Assembly (NCBI RefSeq): GCF_016714285.1
Contig: NZ_JADJNN010000001.1
Span: 620,001 to 684,000 of the forward strand
Reading direction: 5' to 3'
Origin: Nannocystis sp.
GTDB lineage: Bacteria > Myxococcota_A > Polyangia > Nannocystales > Nannocystaceae
DNA length: 64,000 nucleotides
Shown here: positions 17,389 through 26,669 of the stretch, piece by piece
Numbering within the stretch: position 1 is the stretch's first letter
Layout: every line of letters starts with the position of its first letter
Position numbers and translations under genes: made by a program
Notes under the pieces: generated by a model
The model's input: the letters and a program-made list of their open reading frames with translations, nothing else
Database searches by the model: none
What the model was told of the DNA's origin: nothing

Positions 17389-18003
17389 ATGCCGCCGCTC
17401 CACGGCAATATCTTCAGCGTGGCGCTCGGCGATCTGCTGGGCACCTCCCCCGCCCTCACGCTGGTCCTCGGACTGGTCCACATCGTCGCCGGCTACCGCT
17501 GCTGGGTCGGCCTGCTCGGCCTCTACGGCCTGGTGTTCACCGCCACCCTCGGGGCCAGCTTCGCCGAGCACCGCTTCCCCGGCCAGGATCTGCCGCGCCT
17601 CTTGATGCAGGCGGGCGCCGGCCTGTTCGGCTTCGGCGCGGTGCTGGCCTTTCATCGCGTCGGCATCTTTGTGCTCGGCGCGCTCGCCGGTGCGGTCGTC
17701 GGCGAGCTCATCGGCACCGGCCTCGGCACCGGCGTCAGCGACCCCGTCCTGCTCATCGCGGCGCTCATCGGCGGCAGCATGGCGGTGGCCACCGAGCGCG
17801 GGGCGCTGATCCTCGCCACCTCGGTCACCGGCGCGGCCCTCGTCGTCCGCAGCGCCGTCGCGCTCACCCACGGGCCCGCGGCCTGGTCGCTCGGCTCGCT
17901 CGACCTGTGGAGCTGGCCAGCGGCGGGACCCTCGCTCGCCTGGCAGCTCGGCGCCGTCGGCTCGCTCGTCCTGCTCGGCGTGCTCGTCCAGCGCCGCAGC
18001 TGA
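17389..18003 (+). CDS. Small polytopic membrane protein
   Basis: 204 residues, almost entirely hydrophobic, with about six or seven helices separated by short Gly-rich turns (for example VGIFVLGALAGAVVGELIGTGLG). The overall look resembles the DUF4203/TMEM198-like group, but no diagnostic residue was verified. ATG 17389 follows an ACCATC context and gives a short N-terminus before the first helix; an ATG 12 codons upstream is possible. It is divergent from the RND operon and convergent with the IgGFc-like lipoprotein. Confidence 0.75.
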   Translation: MPPLHGNIFSVALGDLLGTSPALTLVLGLVHIVAGYRCWVGLLGLYGLVFTATLGASFAEHRFPGQDLPRLLMQAGAGLFGFGAVLAFHRVGIFVLGALAGAVVGELIGTGLGTGVSDPVLLIAALIGGSMAVATERGALILATSVTGAALVVRSAVALTHGPAAWSLGSLDLWSWPAAGPSLAWQLGAVGSLVLLGVLVQRRS

Positions 18004-18024
18004 TCCCTGGCCTGCGGCCTCATT

Positions 18025-18057
18025 CCTGTTCGTGAGGACATGTCCCTGCGGACAGCC
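18025..18057. repeat. Intergenic palindrome pair of the CCTGTCCC family
   Basis: Two degenerate units, CCTGTTCGTGAGGACATGTCC and TGTCCCTGCGGACAG, fill the 68-bp convergent gap and can fold into a hairpin that may terminate one or both genes. Confidence 0.6.
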
Positions 18058-18071
18058 TATGCGCCCGCGCG

Positions 18072-19733
18072 TCACCCCGGAGGCATCACCGGCGGCTGCC
18101 ACAGCGCCTTGAAGTTGAGCCCCGCCGGATACGCGTACGAGGTCGCCCAGTCGAGCCCCGCCACCATCACGCCGATCGGCTTGTCCGCCGTGATGAGCTG
18201 CGCCCCGTCGACGCAGTCGCCCTCCCCGCTCGCATCATCCAGCTCCACGTAGCCGACCTCGTAGTTGGTCCCCGTCACCGCGGTGAAGTGGTCCGCCGGC
18301 ACCTCGCCGAGGCACGCCACCGTCACCGTGGTCCCGACCTCGCGGGCGATGATCACGAAGTCTCGCGGGTACGACGTGTCGGTCAGGAACGGGATCTCGA
18401 GCAGCCACTGCTCGACCGGCGGCACCTGCAGCATGTACGGGTCTCCGGTCGGCCCCTGGTCGCACATCTGCGGCTGACCGGTCGTCTTGATCACGTTGTA
18501 ACAGCCGCTCATGTACTGCACGAGCATGAAGGGTTGGTCGCCGCTGGCGACGAAGCTCTCGCTGCTCCCGAACTCCACCACGTCCCCGGCCTTCGCCAGC
18601 AGCACCTGGCCGCCCACGTTCGGCTGCGGTGGTTGCAGCGTCACCGTCGTCCCGTCGACCCCGCCGAACAGGCGCCAGCGCACCTCCTCGAGCGACGGGT
18701 TCAGGCTCGGCACCCGCTGGGGGTGGCGCGCGCCGACGTAGTGAGTGCCCCACGCCGCCGCCGGGATCACCTGCTCCTCGAGGTGGTCGCACGCGTACCA
18801 CGGGTCGCCCGGGATGAGCACACAGCTGTCCCCCGAGAACAGCGCGATCGGCTGGTCGGCGCCGACGAAGTAGCCGCTGCCGTCCTTGCCCGGCTGGAAC
18901 GCCCAGGTGTCGAACGCGTCGAGCATCACGTCCTGGTCCTTCGTCGTCACCTGCGTGCCGTCGGTCAGCGCCACCGCCACCACCCACGCGCCGAAGTCGG
19001 TCGGGTAGCCGAGCGCGAAGTACGAGCTGCCGAGCGCCTGCGTCGGCAGCAGCAGGCTCGCCTCGGCCACGTGCGACGGTCCGCCGCCGACCGGGTTTAT
19101 TTGCATCGCCGTGATCGGCACGTCCGAGCGCACGCGGAAGGCCCCCCGCGCCGTCAGCCCCACCGCCGCCACCGCGTTGTCGCCCGGCAAGATCCCGCCG
19201 CTCCCGTTGACCATCACCAGCTGGCTCTGCTTGGGCGCCAGCATCAGCGTCGTCACCTCGCGCAGCGTATCGCCCGGGCCCCGCATGTCCTCGATCGTCA
19301 CCGTCGCCAACTCCAGCGTCGGGTTGCCGACGCTGATCCCGAAGGCCAGCTCGTTGCTCGCCAGCATCGGCAGGTCGACCGCCCAGAACTCGCAGCCCAC
19401 GCTGGTCGCCGGCTGCATCGCGATGTTGGCGCAGGTCAGCGGCAGCATCATCCCGTCCGTGTCACCGCCGCCGAAGTCGCCGGCCTGGCCGACATCCAGC
19501 TTGAGCTCGCCGCCATCGCTGCTCGCCGCCACCGCGCCGGTGGTCGGCGCCGACTCGCCCTCGCTCGCGCCGCTGGTGCTCGCACTGGTGCTCGTCGGGA
19601 TCGTCGGGTTCGTCGCCGACACCGTCGCCAGACCGGTCGCCGTCATCGCGGCGCTGTCGTCATGGTCGCCGCCGCCGCTGCCGCAGGCAGCCGTCAGGAG
19701 CGCGAGGATCGTCGCCGAAGAGGCCAGTCGCAT
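18072..19733 (-). CDS. IgGFc-binding-like surface lipoprotein
   Basis: 553 residues. The lipoprotein signal MRLASSATILALLTAAC gives Cys17, followed by a Ser/Thr/Ala stalk to about residue 80. The rest is one long beta-rich domain with features of the IgGFc-binding N-terminal family common in myxobacteria: repeated phrases such as SDVPITAMQINPVGGG, SSYFALGYPTD and ADQPIALFSGDSCVLIPG, and paired cysteines. A surface-adhesion role is known only by analogy. It lies 40 bp after the HTTM gene on the same strand, so it may be the last gene of that operon. Confidence 0.82.
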   Translation of the reverse strand: MRLASSATILALLTAACGSGGGDHDDSAAMTATGLATVSATNPTIPTSTSASTSGASEGESAPTTGAVAASSDGGELKLDVGQAGDFGGGDTDGMMLPLTCANIAMQPATSVGCEFWAVDLPMLASNELAFGISVGNPTLELATVTIEDMRGPGDTLREVTTLMLAPKQSQLVMVNGSGGILPGDNAVAAVGLTARGAFRVRSDVPITAMQINPVGGGPSHVAEASLLLPTQALGSSYFALGYPTDFGAWVVAVALTDGTQVTTKDQDVMLDAFDTWAFQPGKDGSGYFVGADQPIALFSGDSCVLIPGDPWYACDHLEEQVIPAAAWGTHYVGARHPQRVPSLNPSLEEVRWRLFGGVDGTTVTLQPPQPNVGGQVLLAKAGDVVEFGSSESFVASGDQPFMLVQYMSGCYNVIKTTGQPQMCDQGPTGDPYMLQVPPVEQWLLEIPFLTDTSYPRDFVIIAREVGTTVTVACLGEVPADHFTAVTGTNYEVGYVELDDASGEGDCVDGAQLITADKPIGVMVAGLDWATSYAYPAGLNFKALWQPPVMPPG

Positions 19734-19773
19734 GCTCGATCGCTAGCACGATCGCCGCGACCCACGCGAGCCC

Positions 19774-20853
19774 TCAGCGCCTTCGGAGGCGCGCACGCAA
19801 TCGCCCCGCGACCCGACCCACGACCCGCCCGGCTTCGTCCGGTCGCAGAAACGCCGTGTACGCCGCCAGCACCAGCGGCGTGAACCACACGACGTACATC
19901 AGGGCCCCGATCGACGCGTGCATGAGGACCCCGAAGCCGAGCCAGAAGCGGCGCAGGTCGGGGAACACGCGCCGCCCGCTGCCCTCGCGCAGCCACAGCA
20001 GCCCGACCATCCCCGCGAACGCGACCTCCCACACCAGCACGAACCACGTCAAGGGCCGCAGCACATACGGCTGCAGCTGCGCCAGCAGCCCCGTGATGTC
20101 GACGTGGCGGTTGTAGGGGTTGACCAGCGAGTAGTAGATCGCCGTGCCGTCCGCCTTCCACGTCGGCCCCGACTTGAGCAGCCCGGTCGTCGTGTACATC
20201 ACCGCGACCTGCAGCTGCAGCACCCGGCGACACCACACCGGCACCGGCCCGCCCTTGCCGCGCCAGCGCGCGTCCAGGCTGAGCCCGCGCCCGCTCGGCG
20301 TCAGCGCCAGCCACAGCAGCAGGCAGGTGTGCAGCTGGTCCGGCATCGCGTACAGCAGCGGGTTGCGGCCGACCAGGCTGGCCCACACCACGAAGCTCAC
20401 CAGCGCCGCCGGGCGCGTGTAGAGCCCGACCAGCCACAGCAGGTGCGCCACCACCCCGAGCCCGAAGATCAGCCGCACCTGCCACGGCTCGTCGAACCAC
20501 AGGAACAGCGACAGCCGGCTGTGAAACGCCTGCCGCGCGAAGTCCCCCCCGAGCGTCGCGGCCGCCGAGAAGTACTCCTCGATCGCCCCGATGTGGCTGC
20601 ACAGGCTCAGCGTGAACACGCTGACCAGCGCGATCCGACACAGCCCCAGCGCCGTCGGGGCCTCGTCGCCGGCCAGCGCCGCGTCGAGGAAGCGGGCGAT
20701 CCGCCCGCGTCGATCGGGCCCGGCCGCACCTGTCCCCGCGGACAGATCGTTATGTCCTCCGCCACCTGTCCCCGCGGACAGATCATCCTGTCCTCCGCCA
20801 CCTGTCCCCACGGACAGATCGCCCTGTCCTCCGCCACCTGTCCCTACGGACAT
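19774..20853 (-). CDS. HTTM / vitamin K-dependent carboxylase-like membrane protein
   Basis: 359 residues with a repeat-derived N-terminus (residues 1-45) and then the HTTM fold: CRIALVSVFTLSLCSHIGAIEEYFS, further hydrophobic helices, and the conserved stretch WCRRVLQLQVAVMYTTTGLLKSGPTWKADGTAIYYSL with its K-S-G region. HTTM proteins resemble the membrane part of gamma-glutamyl carboxylase; most bacterial members have no proven reaction. It is preceded by a small partner gene with a 2-base gap (TGA AC ATG) and, before that, a secreted metalloprotease. The chosen ATG lies inside the last partial unit of the 36-bp repeat array, so the repeat supplies the start codon and about 40 N-terminal residues. 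A later start is possible. Confidence 0.83.
   Translation of the reverse strand: MSVGTGGGGQGDLSVGTGGGGQDDLSAGTGGGGHNDLSAGTGAAGPDRRGRIARFLDAALAGDEAPTALGLCRIALVSVFTLSLCSHIGAIEEYFSAAATLGGDFARQAFHSRLSLFLWFDEPWQVRLIFGLGVVAHLLWLVGLYTRPAALVSFVVWASLVGRNPLLYAMPDQLHTCLLLWLALTPSGRGLSLDARWRGKGGPVPVWCRRVLQLQVAVMYTTTGLLKSGPTWKADGTAIYYSLVNPYNRHVDITGLLAQLQPYVLRPLTWFVLVWEVAFAGMVGLLWLREGSGRRVFPDLRRFWLGFGVLMHASIGALMYVVWFTPLVLAAYTAFLRPDEAGRVVGRVAGRLRARLRRR
20727..20853. repeat. 36-bp tandem array of the dispersed palindrome at HTTM start
   Basis: Three full 36-bp units and part of a fourth begin at 20727, 20763, 20799 and 20835. Each contains CACCTGTCCCCnCGGACAG plus a second half CTGTCC or ATGTCC. On the minus strand they are translated as DLSAGTGGGGQ-type units. 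Confidence 0.92.
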
Positions 20854-20855
20854 GT

Positions 20856-21455
20856 TCACCGCGCGCCCCCCCTGCGCGGCGGCGTCGGCGGCGGCGCCAG
20901 CCCGCGGCGCGCCCGGTCGGCCGCGATCATCGCCCGCGCGCTCCACTCGTCGCAGCGCAGCGTCTGCAGCTCGCTGCGCGACACGATGCCGAGCCCCGGC
21001 TTGCCCGCGAGTACGGCCGCCGGGTTGGTGAGGCCGCGACGGACCCGCTCGGCGATGATGCGACGCGGCGGCTCGCCGCGGGCCCGGTCCTCGCGCACAC
21101 ACACCGCGCGCAGGTACCAGGTGCGGTGGATCTGCTGCTTCTCCCCGACCACGATCACCCGCCAGATGTCCTCGCGCCGCTTCTGCCAGTCGAGGACCTG
21201 CGTCCACCCGGTGTCGGCCTGGATCGCCTCGGCCAGGGGCACGACGCTGCCGTCGGCCAGCTCGGCGCGCAGGCTGAGGTAGCTGTGCGCCCGCACCGGA
21301 TCCGGCGCGTACATGCTCCACGTCTGCAGCATGCTGATCTTGCGCAGCGGCGCGACCACCATGGTCGCGAGCGACCCGCCGGTGAACGGCAGGATCATCG
21401 CCAGCGCGATCAGGATGCCGCTCGCGCTGCGGAACAGACGGACGGTCCAGCTCAC
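20856..21455 (-). CDS. HTTM-associated membrane-anchored protein of unknown function
   Basis: 199 residues from GTG 21455, chosen because GAGG precedes it and an N-terminal transmembrane helix follows (SASGILIALAMILPFTGGSL). The soluble part contains RKISMLQTWSMYAPDPVRAHSYLSLRAEL and ends near the start of the HTTM gene. The W-x-M-F/Y-A-P-x-P pattern is typical of short proteins encoded beside HTTM genes, so a joint complex is inferred. The frame runs upstream into the metalloprotease gene, but that part is out of frame with it and not credible. Confidence 0.72.
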   Translation of the reverse strand: MSWTVRLFRSASGILIALAMILPFTGGSLATMVVAPLRKISMLQTWSMYAPDPVRAHSYLSLRAELADGSVVPLAEAIQADTGWTQVLDWQKRREDIWRVIVVGEKQQIHRTWYLRAVCVREDRARGEPPRRIIAERVRRGLTNPAAVLAGKPGLGIVSRSELQTLRCDEWSARAMIAADRARRGLAPPPTPPRRGGAR

Positions 21456-21471
21456 ACTCGGCCTCGCCTGC

Positions 21472-23784
21472 TCACCCGCGTCTCCGCCGGCGCAGGCCCA
21501 GCAGGCCCAACAGGCCCAGTGGCGCCAGCCAACCCGCGCCGCTCGCCTCGCCGCGACAGGCGCAGCTCGCCGCCGCCTCGCCGATCGCCTGCTCCGGCGC
21601 GACCAACCCCCCGGCCTCGCTCTCCGTCTCGGTCGCCGACTCCCCGAGGTCGGCGTCGACGTGCACGTGACCGTCATCGAGGAACTCGGTCGGCAGGCTC
21701 TGCACGAGCACGCTCGACGCCGCCGAGTCGTCCGAGCGCAGGCTCGCCAGCGTCACGTGCACGACCTCCCCCGGGCGAAACCCGCGGAGCACCAGCTGGT
21801 TGTCGTTGGTCCCGAGCAGCGAGGCGACCAGCAGGTGGTCCCAGTCGCCCTCCACCGACGTCACCTCGCGCACCGACGACTTGCTGCCGCCGTCCGGGTT
21901 CTTGTCGAGCGCCGTCAGCGTGTACGTGAACTCCATCGGCTCGTCGGCGCGCTTGAGCAGCACCACGATCCCCGACGGGTTGCCGGGCGCCACGTCGTCG
22001 GCGCCCGACTTGAACTTGACCACCACGTTGTCGCTGCCCTCGGGCACCTGGTGGCGCAGCTGCATCGGCCCCGGCAGGAAGGGCGTGACCGCGGCGCCCT
22101 TGGGCCGGAGGTGCATGGTGCGCCCGGCGCTCACGCGCTCCGGATCGGTGATGATGCGCGGACAGTCGAACAGGCCGCGCGCCGCGAAGGCCCGGCTCAG
22201 GTGCCCGAGCTCGGTCGCCGTCCAGCCCTCGGCCTCGGCCAGCTCGAGCAGCGTCCCGCTCGCGGTCTCGAGGTCGGCGTCGGGCGGGAGCAGCGTCAAC
22301 AGCTTGAGCAACAGGGGGTCGAGCTTCTCGTGGCCCACCCGCTTGCGGGTCGCCCACATCGCCGCCATGAACGGCTCGCCGTCGTTGTGCACCTGCCCGA
22401 CCGTGTCGTCGGGGCAGGTCTTCTCGTTCTCGGCGCTGCGGATCGAGCTGCCGTAGCCGGGCCAGAAGCGGGCCACATAGTCGCCGAGCTCCGGCTCGTT
22501 GCTGAGCATCACCGAGAAGTAGTCGGCGATCGCCTCGTTCATCCCGCCCGCGTCGACCAGCACCGCGTCGTGCCGCAGCGTGATGTCGCCGAGCCCCGTG
22601 GGCGTCAGCACCGAGACCATCCCGTGCCCCAGCTCGTGGTAGACCACGTCGCCGTCGAAGCCGAAGTCGACCGCCGATCCCTGCCCGAAGATCATCGACG
22701 CGCCCTCGTCCGGGTCGCAGGTCCCGGTCCAGTAGGCGTTGTTGAGCGGCGTATAGTCGAGGTCCGGGTACGAGGGCGACAGCGTCGGGCTGCGATAGTT
22801 GGCGAGCATCGTCGACAGCTCGCACGGAAACGCCGTCACCCCCAGCGCCGCCATCTTGTCGAAGAAGCGCTCCGCGTTCCAGTACATCGACAGCTCGGCG
22901 TACTGATCCTCGTCGTCGGCGTTGTCCTCGGGCAGGATGATGTCCGGCAACGGCGGGAAGAAGTCGCCGTCCGCGTTCGACAGCGCCTTGTGCACCGGGT
23001 AGCACTTGCCCTCCTTCCACCATTTGGGCAGCGTCGCCGGGTCCTGCTCCACGAGCGTGCAGTTGTAGGATTGCACCCGATCGCCGACCAGCGGCTCCCC
23101 GGCGCCCTGCGCGTGCACGCCCGAGAGGCCGACCACGATCGGGTCCGGTGTGATGGCGGGATTGGTCCGGAACACCCGCGCCTTCGAGGCCCGCACGTGC
23201 TCCCACTCGGCGAGCACGATGCCGCTGTTCGCCGAGATCCAGACCGTCTTCTTGCTCGGCAGCGGGCCATCCGGACCGATCCCGTCGAGCGACAGCGCCA
23301 TGTCCACCTCGTACGCCAGCACCGGCACGCCGAGGATGATCAGGTAGACCAGCGTGCCCTCGCCCTTGGCGATCGCCGGACTCGTGAGCCCGCTCGCTAC
23401 GTGCGCCCGGGCCCGCGCGACCGCGTCGGTCGCGGACACCACGGCCTGGTGCGGCAGCAGCTCTGGCGCCTCCGCGGGCAGCTGTTCGCGCAGCACCTGC
23501 GCGCCGACCACCGTCGCGTGGGCCCGTCGCAGCGGGATCCCGTGCAGGGTGAAGCTGCGCTGCCGGATCTCCGGGCCCATCCCGACCAGCGGCGCCACCC
23601 GCTCCTGCGCCACGGCCAGGCCCGCCAGCGCGTCCGGCCCGTCTGCGGCCGCCCGCGCCACCCCGGAGCCCAACCCCGACACCAGCCCCGACACCAGCAC
23701 AGCCAAACCGGCGATCCAACCCGCAGCGACCCCGCCGACGACGCGTCGCCGCGAACCTCGTGCCGTGAACGATCGCGCCCTCAC
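21472..23784 (-). CDS. Secreted zinc metalloprotease (M4/M36-like) with MYXO-CTERM tail
   Basis: About 770 residues from GTG 23784 with an N-terminal signal peptide. A propeptide-like region comes first (FTLHGIPLRRAHATVVGAQV; VYLIILGVPVLAYEVDMAL). The catalytic site follows: VVYHELGHG (HELGH at about 383-387) and MNEAIADYFS, whose Glu (about 417) is the expected third zinc ligand. The C-terminus has a Cys-containing tag, CACRGEASGAGWLAPLGLLG, then a hydrophobic helix and RRRRR, the MYXO-CTERM surface-sorting architecture of myxobacteria. The gene starts an apparent operon with the HTTM partner and HTTM genes. An upstream TTG start is possible, but GTG gives a cleaner signal peptide. Confidence 0.9.
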   Translation of the reverse strand: MRARSFTARGSRRRVVGGVAAGWIAGLAVLVSGLVSGLGSGVARAAADGPDALAGLAVAQERVAPLVGMGPEIRQRSFTLHGIPLRRAHATVVGAQVLREQLPAEAPELLPHQAVVSATDAVARARAHVASGLTSPAIAKGEGTLVYLIILGVPVLAYEVDMALSLDGIGPDGPLPSKKTVWISANSGIVLAEWEHVRASKARVFRTNPAITPDPIVVGLSGVHAQGAGEPLVGDRVQSYNCTLVEQDPATLPKWWKEGKCYPVHKALSNADGDFFPPLPDIILPEDNADDEDQYAELSMYWNAERFFDKMAALGVTAFPCELSTMLANYRSPTLSPSYPDLDYTPLNNAYWTGTCDPDEGASMIFGQGSAVDFGFDGDVVYHELGHGMVSVLTPTGLGDITLRHDAVLVDAGGMNEAIADYFSVMLSNEPELGDYVARFWPGYGSSIRSAENEKTCPDDTVGQVHNDGEPFMAAMWATRKRVGHEKLDPLLLKLLTLLPPDADLETASGTLLELAEAEGWTATELGHLSRAFAARGLFDCPRIITDPERVSAGRTMHLRPKGAAVTPFLPGPMQLRHQVPEGSDNVVVKFKSGADDVAPGNPSGIVVLLKRADEPMEFTYTLTALDKNPDGGSKSSVREVTSVEGDWDHLLVASLLGTNDNQLVLRGFRPGEVVHVTLASLRSDDSAASSVLVQSLPTEFLDDGHVHVDADLGESATETESEAGGLVAPEQAIGEAAASCACRGEASGAGWLAPLGLLGLLGLRRRRRG

Positions 23785-23801
23785 GCGGCCAGGATAGCCC
23801 A

Positions 23802-25382
23802 ATGATCGGAAAATTGGCCACCGTCGCCGACGCGGCTACCGTGCCCGCGGTGCCACGCTCCCGTCCTCGCCTCGCCCTCGCCGCGGTCCTCGTCGCCGCG
23901 ATCGCAGGCGACGCGCGTCCGGCCGCCGCCTCGAGCCTGTGGGTCCACGCCGTGGCGCTCGCAGCCCCGACGGCCCCGGCCGCGACGTCCGACGCCGCGG
24001 GCACGGAGCCCGCCACCCTCCAGGCCCGCATCGACGCCGTCCTCGCCGCCCCCTTCCTCACCGGCGCCACCATCGGCGTCCACGTCGTCGACCTCGGCAG
24101 CGGCGCCACGCTCTATACCCGCAACGCCGAGCTCGCGCAGAACCCCGCGAGCAACGTCAAGCTGGTCACCACCGCCGCCGCGCTGGCGATCCTCGGCCCC
24201 GAGCACCGCTACGTCACCCGCGTGTACGTCGATCGCAAGACCCTGCACGGCCACAGCGTCGACGGCGACCTCTACCTCCGCGGCGGCGGCGACCCGTCCC
24301 TGATCACCGCCGACCTCTACCAGCTCGCCAGCGATCTACGCGCCCTCGGCATCCACAAGGTCAGCGGCGGCCTGGTCCTCGACACCAGCCTGTTCGACCG
24401 CGACGAGCTCCCGCCCGGCTTCGATCAGAAGGACGAGCTCGCCGCCTACCGCTCGCCCGGTGGGGCGCTCAGCGTCAACTACGGCACCTACGTCGTGCTC
24501 GCGCGGCCCGGCGCGAAGGACGGCGAGGCGGCGCTCGCCGCCGTCGATCCGCCGGTGCCCTCGATCCGGCTCGACAACAAGGCCACGACCGTCACCGGCG
24601 GGCGCACCCGCCTGCACGTCGCCGTCGAGCCCGACGCGAAGAGCCACCACCTCACGGTCACCCTCAGCGGCAGCATCGGCGTCGACGCCGAGCCGGCCGA
24701 GTACCGCTACCCCGTCGCCAGCCCGGCCGAGTACACCGGCGAGGTGTTTCGCCTCGTGCTCGCGCAGCGCGGCGTCAAGCTCGGCAAGCACAGCACGCGC
24801 CTCGCCCCGGTCCCCGCCGACGCCGAGCGGGTGGCGATCGCCCGCTCGCAGCCGCTCAGCGTCCTGGTCCGCAGCGTCAACAAGCTCTCCAACAATTACA
24901 TGGCCGAGCACATCCTCAAGACGCTCGACGCCGCCACCCCCCAGACCTACGCCGGCGGCCTCGTCCGCGTGCGTGCCTGGCTCACCGAGATCGGCGTGCC
25001 GGGCGAGGTCCACATGACCAACGGCTCCGGCCTCTACGACAGCAATCGCCTGAGCCCGATCCAGCTGACCCACCTGCTCACCCGCATGCATCGCGACTTC
25101 CGCGTCGCCGGCGACTACCTCGCCTCGCTGCCGATCGCCGGCGCCGACGGGACCCTGCGCAACCGCTTCCAGGACACCCCCGCGGTCCGCTTCGTGCGCG
25201 CCAAGACCGGCAGCCTCGAGCAGATCTCGAGCCTCAGCGGCTACGCCGGCGCGGTCGGAAAGCCGCCGATCGTGTTCTCGATCCTCATCAGCGGCCTCAG
25301 CAAGTGGAAGACCGTGCTCGCCAAGCAGGCGCAGGACCAGATCGCCGGCATGCTCGCCGCCGAGGCCGCCGCGCGCCCGTGA
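23802..25382 (+). CDS. dacB: D-alanyl-D-alanine carboxypeptidase/endopeptidase, PBP4 type
   Basis: 526-residue exported peptidoglycan hydrolase of the S13 family that trims or cleaves cross-links. The active-site motifs are all present and properly spaced: SNVK (Ser117, Lys120), SNN (363-365) and KTG (468-470), with the family phrase MTNGSGLYDSNRLSP before the last. The long insert between the first two motifs is typical of PBP4. A signal peptide covers residues about 20-45. AGGA lies seven bases before ATG 23802, supporting that start; GTG 23841 is an alternative. It is divergent from the metalloprotease gene with only a few bases between, so the two promoters must overlap the coding starts. 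Confidence 0.93.
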   Translation: MIGKLATVADAATVPAVPRSRPRLALAAVLVAAIAGDARPAAASSLWVHAVALAAPTAPAATSDAAGTEPATLQARIDAVLAAPFLTGATIGVHVVDLGSGATLYTRNAELAQNPASNVKLVTTAAALAILGPEHRYVTRVYVDRKTLHGHSVDGDLYLRGGGDPSLITADLYQLASDLRALGIHKVSGGLVLDTSLFDRDELPPGFDQKDELAAYRSPGGALSVNYGTYVVLARPGAKDGEAALAAVDPPVPSIRLDNKATTVTGGRTRLHVAVEPDAKSHHLTVTLSGSIGVDAEPAEYRYPVASPAEYTGEVFRLVLAQRGVKLGKHSTRLAPVPADAERVAIARSQPLSVLVRSVNKLSNNYMAEHILKTLDAATPQTYAGGLVRVRAWLTEIGVPGEVHMTNGSGLYDSNRLSPIQLTHLLTRMHRDFRVAGDYLASLPIAGADGTLRNRFQDTPAVRFVRAKTGSLEQISSLSGYAGAVGKPPIVFSILISGLSKWKTVLAKQAQDQIAGMLAAEAAARP

Positions 25383-25628
25383 TAACCACTCCTGGCGATC
25401 CCTCGCCGACGCCACCATGCAGCCCCCGCCCCGTGTCGCCGCCTGCACGCCGCCTCGCCGGCGCGCCCGAGCATCGTCGCTGCGGTGCGAAGCCCAGTGC
25501 ACACCCGCGAACGAAAAGTGACACGGACGTTTGTGGCCCGTGACATCGGCTCCGCTTTATTTGCCCGCCGGCTGCCGCTGGTCGTATGTTCTGCCGTCGG
25601 CGCGTCTGGCCGCCCTCGGAGTGTCGCG

Positions 25629-26669
25629 ATGCAAGTCGGCGTGATCACCAATCCGAACTCGAAGAAAAATTATCGTCGCCCGCAGCGGCGTCGCAGCCTC
25701 GAGCAGGCCGTCGGGCGTCACGGCGTCGTCCGCGAGACCCGCAGCCTGGGCGAGCTCCCCGGCGTGTGCGCCGAGCTGCTCGACGCCGGCTGCAAGTACT
25801 GGGTCTGCGACGGCGGCGACGGCACGCTGCACTGGGTGCTCAACAGCCTCTACACCGTCGCCCGCGAGCGCAGCGTCGCCGACGCTGCGCCCGTGCTCCC
25901 GGTGATCGTCCCCACCAACGGCGGCACCGTCGACTTCGTCGCCCGCAAGGCCGGCCTCAAGGGCGACGCCGATTCGATCGTTCGCCGCCTCGTCGCCCGC
26001 CTCGAGCGCGGCGCCCCGATCGCCACCATCGACATCGACACCTGCCGCGTCGTCGGCGACGCCAGCGATGGCACCGTCGATCGTAGCTTCGATCGCATCG
26101 GCCTCGCCGCGGCGCTCGGTGGGGCCGCCTCGGCCTTCTTCGATCGCTTCTACGCCCTGCCCAAGGATCGCGGCGCCCTCGCCATCGCCCAGGTCATCGG
26201 CGCCGCTGCTGGCTCGGCGCTGGTCCACAGCCTCGCGCCGCCGCTGCGCCGCTTCCTCCCGGACGAGCTCGAGCAGTACGCCGACTTCTTCCGCCCGACC
26301 CGCGCCAGCGTCGAGGTCGACGGCCGCGTCCTCCCCTACCACAGCTTCGCGTCGATGCAGATCGGCGCGATCGACATCAACCTCGCCGGCGTCGTGCGCT
26401 GCTTCCGGCACGCCAAGGAGGGCGGCGTCCTGCACTTCCAGGCCCTCTCCACCACCCCGATGGGCCTGGTCCGCAACGTCCCCAACATCTTCTTCGGCAC
26501 CCCGATCGTCGGGGAAAACGTCTACGACGACCGCGCCCGCCGCGTCCGCATCACCGCCGAGCCCGGAGAGCTCCTCGGCCCGGTCATCGACGGCGAGCAA
26601 TTCTCGGGTCTCGCGCGCCTTGAGCTGTCCCTCGGGCCACCTCTGCGGATCCCCACCCTCGCGAACTGA
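25629..26669 (+). CDS. Diacylglycerol kinase-like lipid kinase
   Basis: 346 residues with the DAGK catalytic fold: the N-terminal MQVGVITNPNSKKN strand-turn, the nucleotide motif VCDGGDGTLHWVLN (GGDGT), the PTNGGTVDFVARKAGL segment and a C-terminal all-beta part ending with PVIDGEQF. Known relatives phosphorylate diacylglycerol, ceramide or sphingosine; the substrate here is unknown. ATG 25629 is preferred because the family starts at this strand; the frame is open 48 codons further upstream without resemblance. The 246 bp before it contain no recognisable signal. Near the 3' end the sequence GAGCTGTCCCTCGGGCCAC (26622-26640) is a degenerate palindrome copy, translated LELSLGPP. Confidence 0.85.
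   Translation: MQVGVITNPNSKKNYRRPQRRRSLEQAVGRHGVVRETRSLGELPGVCAELLDAGCKYWVCDGGDGTLHWVLNSLYTVARERSVADAAPVLPVIVPTNGGTVDFVARKAGLKGDADSIVRRLVARLERGAPIATIDIDTCRVVGDASDGTVDRSFDRIGLAAALGGAASAFFDRFYALPKDRGALAIAQVIGAAAGSALVHSLAPPLRRFLPDELEQYADFFRPTRASVEVDGRVLPYHSFASMQIGAIDINLAGVVRCFRHAKEGGVLHFQALSTTPMGLVRNVPNIFFGTPIVGENVYDDRARRVRITAEPGELLGPVIDGEQFSGLARLELSLGPPLRIPTLAN

Noticed and set aside
20727..20853. CRISPR-like look of the 36-bp repeats
   Set aside because: The units are directly contiguous, with no unique spacers of constant length and no cas genes, and they are in frame with the HTTM gene.
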